This document shows, piece by piece, positions 41,601 through 49,476 of a stretch of 49,476 nt of DNA (its first letter is position 1; each line of letters begins with the position of its first letter). This DNA is from Aureobasidium sp. EXF-3400 (taxonomy: Eukaryota; Ascomycota; Dothideomycetes; Dothideales; Saccotheciaceae), in assembly GCA_024195585.1 (NCBI GenBank), contig SWBL01000362.1:1-49476 (forward strand), in the 5' to 3' direction. The notes beneath the pieces are model-generated. The model ran no database searches. It saw only the letters and a list, made by a program, of their open reading frames with translations, and had not been told where the DNA came from. The position numbers were made by a program, and so were the translations under genes.

Positions 41601-41839
41601 GAGCGCCCTCGAGTGCTACCGATAGAGACTATTTCCCAGCATCGCCACCACCGCGTCACCCATTCCATGTCGGTAACAGCGTCGGGAGTAGCGGAAGGCC
41701 GACCAGTATGGGCACAGTACAACAGCGGGTGACGAGCGACAGCGTTTTTCAGAGTGCGGGAGTAGGTGAAGGAAGCATAGCGGAGATTGTGACCAACGAT
41801 CGAACCATGAGCATGGAATCTCGATACGCGCCGCGATGA
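38651..41839 (+). CDS. TRP-like membrane protein with ML-like domain (fungal TRP/Pkd2 group)
   Basis: Intronless, 1062 aa. A cleavable signal peptide (about residues 1-24, ALGCYAALSSQVSA) precedes an extracytosolic ML-like, lipid-binding-type domain (about 25-205) with conserved Cys and several N-x-S/T sites. The membrane core runs from about 210 to 595. It has roughly nine hydrophobic helices, including YLPVAILILVAIATAAAGIY and later VLLLCQLAFLVRWLI-like segments. After that comes a 460-residue Ser/Pro-rich cytosolic tail with basic and acidic patches. This is the fungal TRP-like family that includes fission yeast Pkd2 and relatives of the Flc proteins. They are linked to calcium entry, cell-wall integrity and membrane tension. 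Ion selectivity cannot be read from sequence. Confidence 0.85.
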   Translation: MRFRPLSSPLALGCYAALSSQVSAVFINFDNCLDQNIRNSNPLHLQFIPLFVDARFNTTDPSHNLNLTIYGNVSGQATQGTYPPPDSPLWSDPGDPFGKIVDLSPSNNRYSTLFQRYQVLTFDAYQAEPSRFCNSTVNDSCPLAPSFSANPYDPFNLSAFTVSHDFYSSYAFATIATTITAKSGDAGAPDIACISANITPALGHTLSGLLTYLPVAILILVAIATAAAGIYSPWGSTDPFKWTTNYGRDQDLLRLVTPGFGDCLQYIQFIFLTGALSLNYPGYYAPVTKQASWSALLFNSSYVSHGDGTQSLQDGLYVTNGTYGMTRMSQLVGMTAVRDIWACMAVWLLVVAIAVVLLCQLAFLVRWLIRLLSNTQEEDLRQKNWPLSGGMVVRIIFNYFLLPIVAISMFQLIVAPRSPPSVVAMAVILLLAIIALALWILNLIFRTKPRAYLFDDLPTVLLYGPLYNTYSDEAAPFALIPAILTFIRGIAIGAVQPSGIAQLVIMAICEVILILTLHAFRPFHSPTHMNVYHTFFASARLATVLLMVAFVPSLGVTEAPKGWIGYAILLIHGIVLIFGFFMNALQTLLEVFARMAGAGGDPQHGAQRGGLISFGWRQLRKRQPGRQAKRPGSMMSDAAILANDSDAKSLNMMGARSRSMSASSQMMLSQHLSDNRVSGFDQFAQSEYAYTPTAETPTTPYSAVPQSGGSGTGTVNSSKRPVLGIKTEQPLTDPYYRAPRPRRNTNDPYTPGARSRHSTSGDWNRLPYQDSPDHTVGVDDLGEGSSVVPPYLRTQHRGGSDLDLADPTPRERTDYAVREVDFYYGVRGPALSNAPARKLKTGPADPVGPVSSATTWFQRLVGGKRKDKGKGFEVVRSSRVPANKAREPLEDEEGQELQTSPPMNYLPYKDSPDPQSMAGARRSHSPEGYGDMGSRLGGTWNNVEAEESDSESDITDVRPSSPPYLRPISRTGSLNFDQADEPVGAPSSATDRDYFPASPPPRHPFHVGNSVGSSGRPTSMGTVQQRVTSDSVFQSAGVGEGSIAEIVTNDRTMSMESRYAPR

Positions 41840-42321
41840 TTTCAGTGCTGCTCATAATCATTTGTTGTCATGCGATACCCTTCTTCGCCTTTTTTTTTTC
41901 TCTTCATTTGACAGATTTTGATTGGAAGCATGTTCCGGCAGCGATGGAGTTCTAGGTGGGAAAAGATATTGTTGGGGACGATGCCAGACATCGCATGTAT
42001 GTAGTTTGGCTAGCGCGGCGTTCATATGGTACATTGCTCTCTCGATGTTATGGACAATCAACTTCTTGTTATCCAAGCACACGTGTATCAACTGAATCCA
42101 GGCGGCGGATACCTACAACTGCACGGTCAAGCCTCGGAGGGGACGAGCCTGAGCCATGAGATAAGCGATGGTCGGAGCTTCTACCCGCCGCGACTTCTGT
42201 TGCTAGCTCTTGTCCATATCAGGCCAGCCCACCGCTACTCGAGTCTCAACTTCTTTGACATCCTGTCTTGTTGTGATCCTCTATATTCGTTGTGCTTGAT
42301 CTGTACAACATTCAAGCAAAT
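41840..42321. other. intergenic region, 482 bp
   Basis: TRP-like gene 3' region (with a run of T at 41890-41899) and promoter of the FYVE/RING gene. Nothing else recognised. Confidence 0.4.
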
Positions 42322-43557
42322 ATGACGGATGAGGTTGTCGTTCCACGATGGCAGCCGGACAACGAGCTTTCGGCATGCTCTATATGTGGGAATGCCTTCA
42401 CCTTCCTCAACAGAAGACATCACTGTAGGAGATGTGGGAGGCTTGTCTGTGGACCTTGCTCGCCTCACCGCATCACCATACCGCGCCAGTACATCGTACA
42501 TCCTCCAGAAGAAGAAGCCTCGAATCCTGACGGCAGCACCAGAAGCCGAAGCAGTACAGGACCCTCTGAATACTCTGAAAACCCGGCCTTGGGTGGCGGC
42601 GAAACTGTCCGAGTCTGTAACCCATGTGTGCCCGATCCAAATTATGGACCTCCGCCTCAGCAACAGGATGAGCAAAGATCACCGCCACCTCCAACACGGT
42701 CACGTGCGCAGACATTTGCCGCAGATGAAGGGACAACATCAGGCATAAGTTTTGCTAGGATGTTTGGCTCGTTGAATGTATCGGATCTAGGTCAAACCAC
42801 ATGCCAGTCGGCACCTCACAATGCTCGAACATTGAGCGATTTTACTGGCACCCCACCCCAACCAACAGAGAGGCGGAGTTCGTATCGACCACAATTACAT
42901 ACAGCGAGGTATCAGGCTCTAAACAGCGTGCCACAACGTCCGCGGTCGTCAACTCAGGGGCTCCGTACTCGTTCGGACAATGATACAGCACAAACATCAC
43001 GATCACGATACCGTTCTACATCGTATACACCAACCACAGTCGCAGCTGCGCATGCTGCGAAGGTTCAGATGCAGCACCCGCAAGGTCGAGAGGTCTTGAG
43101 TGAGGAAGACGAATGCCCTGTCTGTGGTACTAGGAACCATCCCTTTGGCACTGATAGCACCAGTGGCACAAGCGAGGAACGGGAGCAACATGTTCAGTTT
43201 TGCATCTCGAGTCATCTAGCGGGACCCAGTCACGTAGAAACACCAGCAGAGCCGCCGGATCAGACAGGACTGGGGGAGACGGAAACGGTGGCTGTTGGCA
43301 GTGTACCGCAACGTGCGGCGTCGATGCTTGGAGCAAATACGGCAAGGCAGCGCATGCTGGTCTACCATGCGACCGAGAAGGACTGCTTCGACGAAGACGG
43401 ACAGGCACAAGAATGTGTGATCTGCTTCGAGGAGTTTGAGGAAGGAGCTGAGATGGGCAGGCTGGAATGCCTGTGCAAGTTCCACCGAGCGTGCATCAAA
43501 GGATGGATGGAAACACGAGGTCGAGGCACGTGTCCAACACATCAATTGCATGATTGA
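42322..43557 (+). CDS. pib1: FYVE + RING finger protein, PIB1-type E3 ubiquitin ligase
   Basis: 411 aa, intronless, ATG at 42322; the frame extends ten codons upstream only through non-ATG codons. N-terminal FYVE domain (about residues 8-105): WQPD motif, CSICGNAF, the phosphoinositide-binding RRHHCRRCG, CGPC and the distal RVCNPC. It therefore should bind PI3P on endosomes and vacuoles. The middle (about 120-255) is Ser/Pro/Gln-rich and disordered. CPVCGTRNHPFG with a distal H/C pair near residues 260-297 may be another zinc site. The C-terminal RING is CVICFEEFEEGAEMGRLEC, then CKFHRACIKGW, and ends CPTHQLHD. The last ligand pair is Cys-x2-His. The layout is that of yeast Pib1, an endosomal/vacuolar E3. 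Confidence 0.9.
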   Translation: MTDEVVVPRWQPDNELSACSICGNAFTFLNRRHHCRRCGRLVCGPCSPHRITIPRQYIVHPPEEEASNPDGSTRSRSSTGPSEYSENPALGGGETVRVCNPCVPDPNYGPPPQQQDEQRSPPPPTRSRAQTFAADEGTTSGISFARMFGSLNVSDLGQTTCQSAPHNARTLSDFTGTPPQPTERRSSYRPQLHTARYQALNSVPQRPRSSTQGLRTRSDNDTAQTSRSRYRSTSYTPTTVAAAHAAKVQMQHPQGREVLSEEDECPVCGTRNHPFGTDSTSGTSEEREQHVQFCISSHLAGPSHVETPAEPPDQTGLGETETVAVGSVPQRAASMLGANTARQRMLVYHATEKDCFDEDGQAQECVICFEEFEEGAEMGRLECLCKFHRACIKGWMETRGRGTCPTHQLHD

Positions 43558-43828
43558 GGGAGAGGAAAGTGGACAGGGCCTACTATGCCGGATTTCATCG
43601 CATGTAGAAAGCCAACGAGACGACTACTTGTTCCTAAACAAAGAGGCAGGCTCGTGTATCCAGATGGATTCTGCATAGAAGTGACGAGGCGAGGGTAGGG
43701 CAGTCGCGAATGAGCCGAGGGCAGGTGGGCCGTGCACGCCTTCCTCGCAGTCAGCAGCTTTTGAGCTTTTGGCAGCCAGACGCGTCTTGTTCCTGTAGAA
43801 TCAACGTACAAGAGGGTTTGTCGGCATC
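43558..43828. other. short intergenic region
   Basis: 271 bp between the FYVE/RING stop codon and the next regulator. It holds a 3' UTR and a compact promoter. No motif picked out. Confidence 0.35.
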
Positions 43829-46470
43829 ATGAGCGCGCAACCCATCGATCCGCGTCTGGAGGCCAGTGACGCCGTCCAGGCCGCGTACCAAGCACAAGCA
43901 CAAGCGCAAGCAGCGCAAGCACAAGTGGCTCAAGCACCAACGCGGCATCAACCTGCTCCGTATCCCGCGCCGGCGCTGACGCGCTCCGACTCTCAGATCA
44001 AGCTGTACAGAGACGCTACCCAGACTGCCCAACAGGCCCAGGACGTTTCACAGCCCTACTATGGATATGCCGCCGCCCTGCCGCCTGGCCAGTCGCCCAG
44101 CGACGAAGACGGCGACCGACGTGGAAGCCTTGTTGGCGCCGACATGGTCGACATGAGCCCTGGTGGAGGTGCCATGCTCGCTGCCGATGCCAAACGCTCC
44201 AGAGCCTGCGAGGCCTGTCGCGGCCTGAAGGTGCGCTGTGACATGGACAACAGCGGACAGCCGTGCAAGCGCTGCGCCAAAGCCGGTCGCCAGTGCATCG
44301 TCACGCAGCCCAGTCGACGTCGCCAGAAGAAGGCCGACACACGCGTCGCCGAGCTCGAGAAGAAGATTGACGCTCTCACCCAGGTCCTCCACCAGCAGCA
44401 GCAGCATCCACAAGTCCCCTTCCAGTCCCCTCTCCAGCCCGATGCCTACCCGCCGCCCACCTTCGACCCTGCCAAGCACGAGGCACCTCTCGCCGACGTA
44501 GACTACGAAGCCGACGACCGTCGCAAGCGCAGACGCATCGACGACTCTTCCAAACCACTGTACCACACCATCTACACCGAGTATGGCGAGTACGTCAAGC
44601 AGCGCGTTCGCCAGATCATCGACTGGAACTCGGCCTGCACAATCTTCGCTCATTTCAAAGACCGCCTGATTCCCGAGTTTCCAGCCATCGTGCTGCCTGC
44701 CGACGCAACCCCTGAGTGGTTTTTGGAAACGAAACCTATTCTGTTCTTGTGTATCACTGCCGCCGCGTGCTTTAGGTTTGTCGAGACGGAAATCCAGGAT
44801 GCTTTGACAGAAGAGGTCTTTGACGTGCTTGCTACTGCCGTCATCCGCAAGGGTCTAAAAAGCCTCGAGATCATTCAAGGTCTGCAGGTCGCCTTCCTTT
44901 GGCACAAGCCTCCGGATCGCCCTGCCCAGGCCAACTTCTATATGCTCATTCACATGGCAGTCGTCATGTCCCTCGATGTTGGTCTCGGAAAGCGTTTCAA
45001 CCCGAACAAGGTGAAGCGTGGCTTTGGTGGTGTTGGCGCCGATCTGCCTCCTGGTCCTGGTAGTCAACTCGTCGACTCAGATGCCATTGAGTCTCGGAGA
45101 GCATGGTTGGCGTGCTATTACACCTCGGCGAGCGTCTCCCAGGTGCTGCGTCGCCCTAATCTCTTGCGCTGGTCAAATTACATGCAGGAGTGTGTCGATA
45201 TCCTGGAGAACTCACCTGACGCTGCTCCTACAGATGCTTTGTTTGCTCAGCACATCAAGGTCCAGCGTATCTGTGACGAGATATCTGTCTCATTTGCCAT
45301 GGAGGACCCTACTGCCTCAATCTCTATCCTAGATCCAAAGGTCGCTTATACCTTGGAGGTTCTGCAAGAGAAGCTTGACAAGTGGGAGCAGGAACTGCCA
45401 TCTCATTTGAAGCTTCCTACTCTTATGTTCTACAAGCATGTCACATCGTTGTATCTGCACGAGATTGGTCTTCATGTCAACCACAACACAGACGATTTCA
45501 AGGTTCCTTTCAGTGGTATGTTCTTGTCTGCCGTACACGCACGTTCCGCATACTGACAATCATGATAGAGGGAAGTCTCAAGTCAGGCAGTCACTTTTCC
45601 GAGACGCTCAGCCAGAAGCAGATGGCCTCGATCGAAGCCTGCCTTACTGCATGTCACAACGTCATTGGAACTTTCTGTGACTTTGGTCCCGAGACGGTCT
45701 CCACTCTTCCCGCCCTCCTGTACTTTGTGCGTATTGTTTATGCTCTTGTGGTCCTGATCAAGATGCACGTTGCCGCCACATACCCAGGCTCGGAGCTTGG
45801 CAAAGTCATCAAACCCGAGGACATCAAAGCCCCTGAATTCCTGGATCGCGTCTATCACTGCTTCGTTGCCTTGGCTCAAGGAAGCTCTCAAAAGGCTTTC
45901 TCGAAAGCTCACCAGATTCTCAGTCTTCTCCGCGAGTGGATATCTTCTCATCCCAACGGCGTCGAACCTTCAAAAGAAACCAATGCTCGTGGCGCTCAAC
46001 CTCAGCGCCTCTCCTCGCGCGACAACGACAGTCTGCGTGTCCTGAGTGAGGCTGCCACAGCAGGCGCCGAGCCGTCACCCCAGCGGTCGAACTGGAGCTT
46101 CGACTCTCCCTATGCACCAGCGTCACAATATCCCTCTCACGAAGCACCCAACCAAGCCTCTCGCTCTCGAAGTGACGCTTACAGCAACCCAGCGAATTAC
46201 GCCTCTACTGTCATGTCTACACCTGGTTCTCTCAATCATCAAGCAATGTCTGCTAACGATGCCTCTGCCTATGCTAGCATGCTCGACCCCAGCTTTGCTA
46301 AGCAGACCGGTGGCGCCGAATGGACTCAGGGGCTGGATTTCGAACAAGCCATCGACGTCGCGTTGTCGGGCTTGGACTTTTCGGGTGATATGTACACGAG
46401 TTTCTTTGGCGATGGAGCCGATGCTTTTCAGCTCCCTCCTGATGCTGCTGCTTCCAGTGGCAGATGGTGA
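43829..46470 (+). CDS. Zn2Cys6 transcription factor, possibly War1/WarA-like
   Basis: Exons 43829-45515 and 45569-46470 with a 53-nt intron (GTATGT...CTGAC...ATAG); 862 aa. A Gln/Ala-rich N-terminus (AQAQAQAAQAQ) comes first, then the binuclear cluster at about residues 126-156: RACEACRGLKVRCDMDNSGQ then PCKRCAKAGRQC, followed by a basic RRRQKK and a coiled coil (ELEKKIDALTQVLHQQQ). The regulator middle homology region covers about 240-630. The C-terminus is Ser/Pro-rich with an acidic, aromatic last stretch (DFEQAIDVALSGLDF, then GDMYTSFFGDGADAF) that looks like an activation domain. ACEACRGLKVRC followed by KRCAKAGRQC resembles weak-acid-response regulators, but that is recall, not proof. 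Targets are unknown. Confidence 0.87.
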
Positions 46471-46982
46471 GGACTTGCAGAATCCTGATGGCATTTTTCG
46501 GCGAGAGTGATTTCTGTGACTTGTATTGTCTGTTCGCTGCAAACTTGCATCTCTAGCATCGCACCTTCCTTTCTAGTTTTGATACCCATGGTTGGTCGCT
46601 TGTTCTAGCTCCTACTGAATATACGTAGTCTCTACTCCGTTGTTGCAATTAGTGTCCTATGCTGTGACAGCGGTTTTCGCCGCCGTCGAGTCGTTGTTGT
46701 GACATGGGATGAGAGGACGATGCGATTCTTCATCTTCTTTGTTAGGCAATTCGTTTTCTTTGCTCGACGGTCCAACCTTTGAGGATCCTAAAGCTGTTCT
46801 TTGTGTCAGCCTCTCGATATGGACTTGTCCTTTGACAACCCCCTCTACCCATTGTCCTTGCCAACAAAGGCATTATCTGACCTCTCAAGTCATGATATCC
46901 TACTTAACCCTCCTGACCCAGTTCCAATGACCAAGTACCTCTTCAACAATCAACTAACCAACATCACTGACACTAAGCAAAA
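46471..46982. other. intergenic region, 512 bp
   Basis: Regulator 3' region and presumed promoter of the 56-codon Cys-rich gene. A plus-strand frame from an ATG at 46819 to 47079 (86 codons) overlaps that gene in another frame and has no domain features. It may be an upstream ORF. Confidence 0.35.
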
Positions 46983-47153
46983 ATGTGGAAGTGCCACCTT
47001 TGCCTCAACCCAAACTACAACCAGAATAGACACTGTACTTGGTGCCCTCATGGCCGTTGCCGCTTCTGCATCTACATGAAATGGTGGCAGTATGCTCTTT
47101 ACCATGTGAATTATGATTTGTTCACTTCCAAGAAGAAACCTAAGAAGGACTAA
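46983..47153 (+). CDS. 56-aa cysteine-rich zinc-binding-type microprotein
   Basis: ATG at 46983 (GCAAAAATGT context) to TAA at 47151; an in-frame TAA lies three codons before the ATG. Cysteines at residues 4, 7, 18, 21, 26 and 29 form W-x-C-x2-C-x10-C-x2-C-x4-C-x2-C, the same spacing, including the leading Trp, as the ORF at 14571. Segments are MWKCHLCLNPNYNQNRHC, TWCPHGRCRFC and a Lys-rich tail (KKKPKKD). The core is almost entirely metal site, followed by an aromatic helix (WWQYALYHVNYDLF). No function is known to me. It lies between a Zn2Cys6 gene and PIL1 in a relatively A/T-rich stretch. A missed 5' exon cannot be excluded. Confidence 0.65.
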   Translation: MWKCHLCLNPNYNQNRHCTWCPHGRCRFCIYMKWWQYALYHVNYDLFTSKKKPKKD

Positions 47154-48755
47154 ACACCAAAAAAAAAAGTGTAAGGTAATGTGAGGTAATCCAGGAAAGA
47201 TTTGGTATTGGTAGGCGTGGAGATTTCTGAGTAGAAACAGAATAAACAATTTTTTCTTTTGCATACAAGTTTGATGATTTAGCAACCTGCTTTGCTTTTG
47301 CGAGTTCGTGAGATGTGACTTTCATACTACGGATCTGCTGTAACAGTATGGTTTATGTCCGTGGACTTGCTCTATGTAACATTGATAGTGATAATCAAAA
47401 TTACAGACAGGGTTGTACTGGCAACATCAGACTCGAAAAATTGCCAAATGCTTACATGTTTATGATGAAGGTCCGCCTTTCCATCCGTGTGCTAGGTGCG
47501 ATAGAGTTAATCGTCTAGAGCGAATGTGCTTGCTCTATTTGTGTACACTGGTGCTGTGTCGGAGGACAATGTTCTGCTTCCCTCCTTGGACATACCGTGT
47601 AAGACTCATCTCCTCTTTCCTGACCAGGATTCAGGGGAACATTACGAATCGCAAGATGCAGGGGAACATTTAGTAAACAGAGACCTACGGTACATGCAAG
47701 TAGTCCCCTTAGTAATTATGTCGCTGTATCGCGTACCGATTCGACATGACATGACACGGCTGGGCTTTGAGAAGCACTTCGAGATCTAAAAGGGGTTCAG
47801 CTTAGTTATCGCCTACCAAGAGAGAACCGAATTGACTGTTGTTCCATGCTTAGGACTGGTCAAGGGCCTACTGGATTTGACTTGGCTACAGAGTCTTATA
47901 TAAGACGCTGCTCGAGGATGTCGCGGCCTTTGGGATGCCAAGTGTGGATTGTCGTAGGGCAGCGAGGAAAGTGGGCAACAGGTGCCCTGTGGCTGCTACC
48001 TTATTTGGAAGATTGGCAGTTGGGTAGTCATGTGGTGCGAAGCCGCCAGAGCCAAACAGGAAGTGGAAGGGGCTGCAAGCCTTTAACAACAACCAGATTG
48101 CTCGGGACAAAGGCATGCGATGTTGGTATGGAAATGGTCCAGCATTGTCCTCAAGCCACAGCCGTGTGTGAGTGCAGATCAGAATATAAGGCCTCGAAGA
48201 TCTCCACGCGGGTGCCGGGAGTTCATAACACTCAAGGCTTCGTTTGGCATGGCGGTGTTCTTGTCATTGTGCACGCGCCGAACTGCCTGGGCAAGCCACA
48301 AGGTTTGCCGCTATTGCATGATGTCATGGTAAACGTTTCCAATCTCCGTTGCTGTCGTACAGCCATTGGAGTTGAGCTGGAGAAGATTGTCAGGATGACT
48401 GAGAAGAGCGAGTTCGAGCTGGACGACAAGAGGCATGCTCGCCGTATCAGAGTCTCATCCGCCGAGTCAACAAAGAGGCAGATCACAGGGATGGATCTGA
48501 TTGATTTTCGTGGAGGAGTGTCAAGAATAAAGAGACGATCCAGATCAACCCGGTGCACGGGGCAACCGTGTCGAGGATGACGTCTGCAGCTTCCACATGC
48601 AATAATGTGGCATTGATTTCCATTCTTCAAGAGGCGCTTCGCATCGTCCATCTCTTTCCCCTTTCCACCCAACTCCTCACAACTCAAGTCTACGCACAAC
48701 TGTCGCTGCTGCTTGAATCTATTCATCCTCAAGACTAAACCTTACTTTCGCCAAC
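47154..48755. other. intergenic region, 1.6 kb, partly A/T-rich
   Basis: The first 650 bp are visibly richer in A/T than the flanking genes. They include a possible decayed relative of the Cys-rich gene (47315-47518). The rest is probably the PIL1 promoter, with a C/T-rich leader just before 48756. The 244-codon plus frame at 47846-48580 has no domain and is judged fortuitous. Confidence 0.4.
47315..47518 (+). pseudogene. possible degenerate copy of the Cys-rich microprotein
   Basis: The frame from ATG at 47315 reads LALCNIDSDNQNYRQGCTGN then IRLEKLPNAYM. Against the functional copy (HLC, then NYNQNRHCT, then a Y-M pair), it keeps an L-C, an N-Q-N, an R-x2-C-T-like element and the Y-M pair at equal distance from the C-T. 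The other cysteines are lost. Nucleotides AGACA, TGTACT and TACATG also line up. The resemblance is short and could be chance. Confidence 0.2.
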
Positions 48756-49476
48756 ATGCACCGCACATACTCCATGCGCCAGTCGCGCGCCCCTACTGCC
48801 TCGCAGATCCAGAACCCTCCTCCACCATCATCTTCCACCAAGGCTGGTAGATTCTTCGGCAAGAGCAACATTGGTAAGAAGCCCCCATTACTGTCGCATT
48901 GTTTACCTCTTAACACTTTGCAGGCCACTCTTTCCGCAGAAATGCCGCTGGCGCTTTCGGACCCGATCTCGCCAAGAAGCTGTCGCAGCTGGTGAAGATG
49001 GAGAAGAACGTCATGCGCTCCATGGAGCTCGTCGGCAGAGAGAGAATGGAGGTCGCAGTAAGTCGAATTGTCGCAACAAGATTGACCGAGTTTCGATGAG
49101 TTAACACAATGACAGCAACAACTCAGCATCTGGGGTGAGGCTTGTGACGACGACGTCTCTGATGTCACCGACAAGCTCGGTGTTTTGATTTACGAGATTG
49201 GTGAGCTTGAGGACCAGTTCGTCGACAAGTACGACCAGTACCGTGTCACCATCAAGAGCATCCGTAACATCGAAGCCTCCGTCCAGCCCAGCAGAGACCG
49301 TAAGTTTGCTTGTCCAATTGTACACTCTCTTGGGTTTGCTAACATATTTTACAGGCAAGCAGAAGATCACTGATCAGATTGCCCAGCTCAAGTACAAGGA
49401 GCCCAACAGCCCCAAGATTGTTGTCCTTGAGCAGGAGCTCGTTAGAGCCGAGGCCGAGTCATTGGTCGCCGAGGCC
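48756..49476 (+). CDS. pil1: eisosome core protein Pil1/Lsp1 (5' part, truncated by window end)
   Basis: Exons 48756-48873, 48924-49057, 49116-49299 and 49355 to the window edge; introns 50, 58 and 55 nt; 186 codons present and the frame still open. The N-terminus MHRTYSMRQSRAPTASQIQN, then GRFFGKSNIG, is the characteristic Pil1 leader. It precedes the BAR-like helical domain: HSFRRNAAGAFGPDLAKKL, then LVKMEKNVMRSMELVGRERM and LSIWGEACDDDVSDVTDKLG. Pil1/Lsp1 polymerise on the cytosolic face of the plasma membrane and form eisosome furrows that organise PI(4,5)P2, nutrient transporters and TORC2 signalling. Their Ser/Thr residues are Pkh kinase targets in yeast. All splice junctions keep frame and family order. 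About half of the protein lies beyond the window. Confidence 0.95.

Noticed and set aside
44048..44653. 201-codon minus-strand frame
   Set aside because: Antisense shadow of the Zn2Cys6 regulator, caused by its GC-rich third positions.
47846..48580. 244-codon plus-strand frame upstream of PIL1
   Set aside because: No domain, irregular composition, and it occupies the expected PIL1 promoter and leader region.

Overview
This 49.5 kb window is nuclear DNA of a filamentous ascomycete. The gene content is typical of Pezizomycotina: short GT-AG introns of about 40-150 nt with CTAAC/CTGAC-like branch sites, dense genes on both strands, Zn2Cys6 regulators, a septin, an eisosome protein, a Dsc E3 ligase subunit, a TRP-like channel and molybdenum-cofactor synthesis. 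A Dothideomycete is my best guess from the flavour of the proteins, but the sequence does not prove it. I see no prokaryotic or viral genes, rRNA, tRNA, CRISPR array or intact transposon.

Layout. 0.15-4.9 kb (minus): an unrecognised 524-residue protein and a cPLA2-type phospholipase with a likely mitochondrial targeting sequence. 5.4-11.6 kb (plus): exocyst EXO70, a CDC3/AspB-type septin and a POM33/TMEM33-family membrane protein. 11.6-16.4 kb is gene-poor apart from a 54-residue cysteine-rich protein at 14.57 kb. 16.4-19.3 kb (plus): the NuA4 subunit EAF7 and an F-box protein. 19.7-22.5 kb (minus): a Lys/Pro-repeat gene whose frame continues, through two TAG codons, into a hydrophobic segment and then a nearly pure poly-Ser tract, followed by Dsc3. 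22.8-26.7 kb (plus): a Dabb-domain protein, mitochondrial ribosomal protein bL28m and an unrecognised type II membrane protein. 26.9-31.7 kb (minus): a NAT9-like acetyltransferase and a Zn2Cys6 regulator. 33.9-37.2 kb (minus): a mitochondrial RNase II-family exoribonuclease. 37.6-46.5 kb (plus): MOCS2A, a TRP-like channel, a FYVE+RING protein of PIB1 type and a second Zn2Cys6 regulator. 46.98 kb: a second, 56-residue cysteine-rich protein. The window ends inside PIL1.

There is no obvious metabolic cluster. The recurring themes are membrane traffic and the cell cortex (EXO70, septin, PIL1, PIB1-like, Dsc3, POM33) and nuclear-encoded mitochondrial functions (bL28m, the RNB nuclease, probably the phospholipase).

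The most interesting signal is a pair of very small proteins, 32 kb apart, that share the exact metal-site spacing W-x-C-x2-C-x10-C-x2-C-x4-C-x2-C. Both are below the usual 60-residue ORF cut-off. The spliced gene models given here rest on splice-site consensus, reading-frame agreement and family resemblance; none is supported by transcript data.
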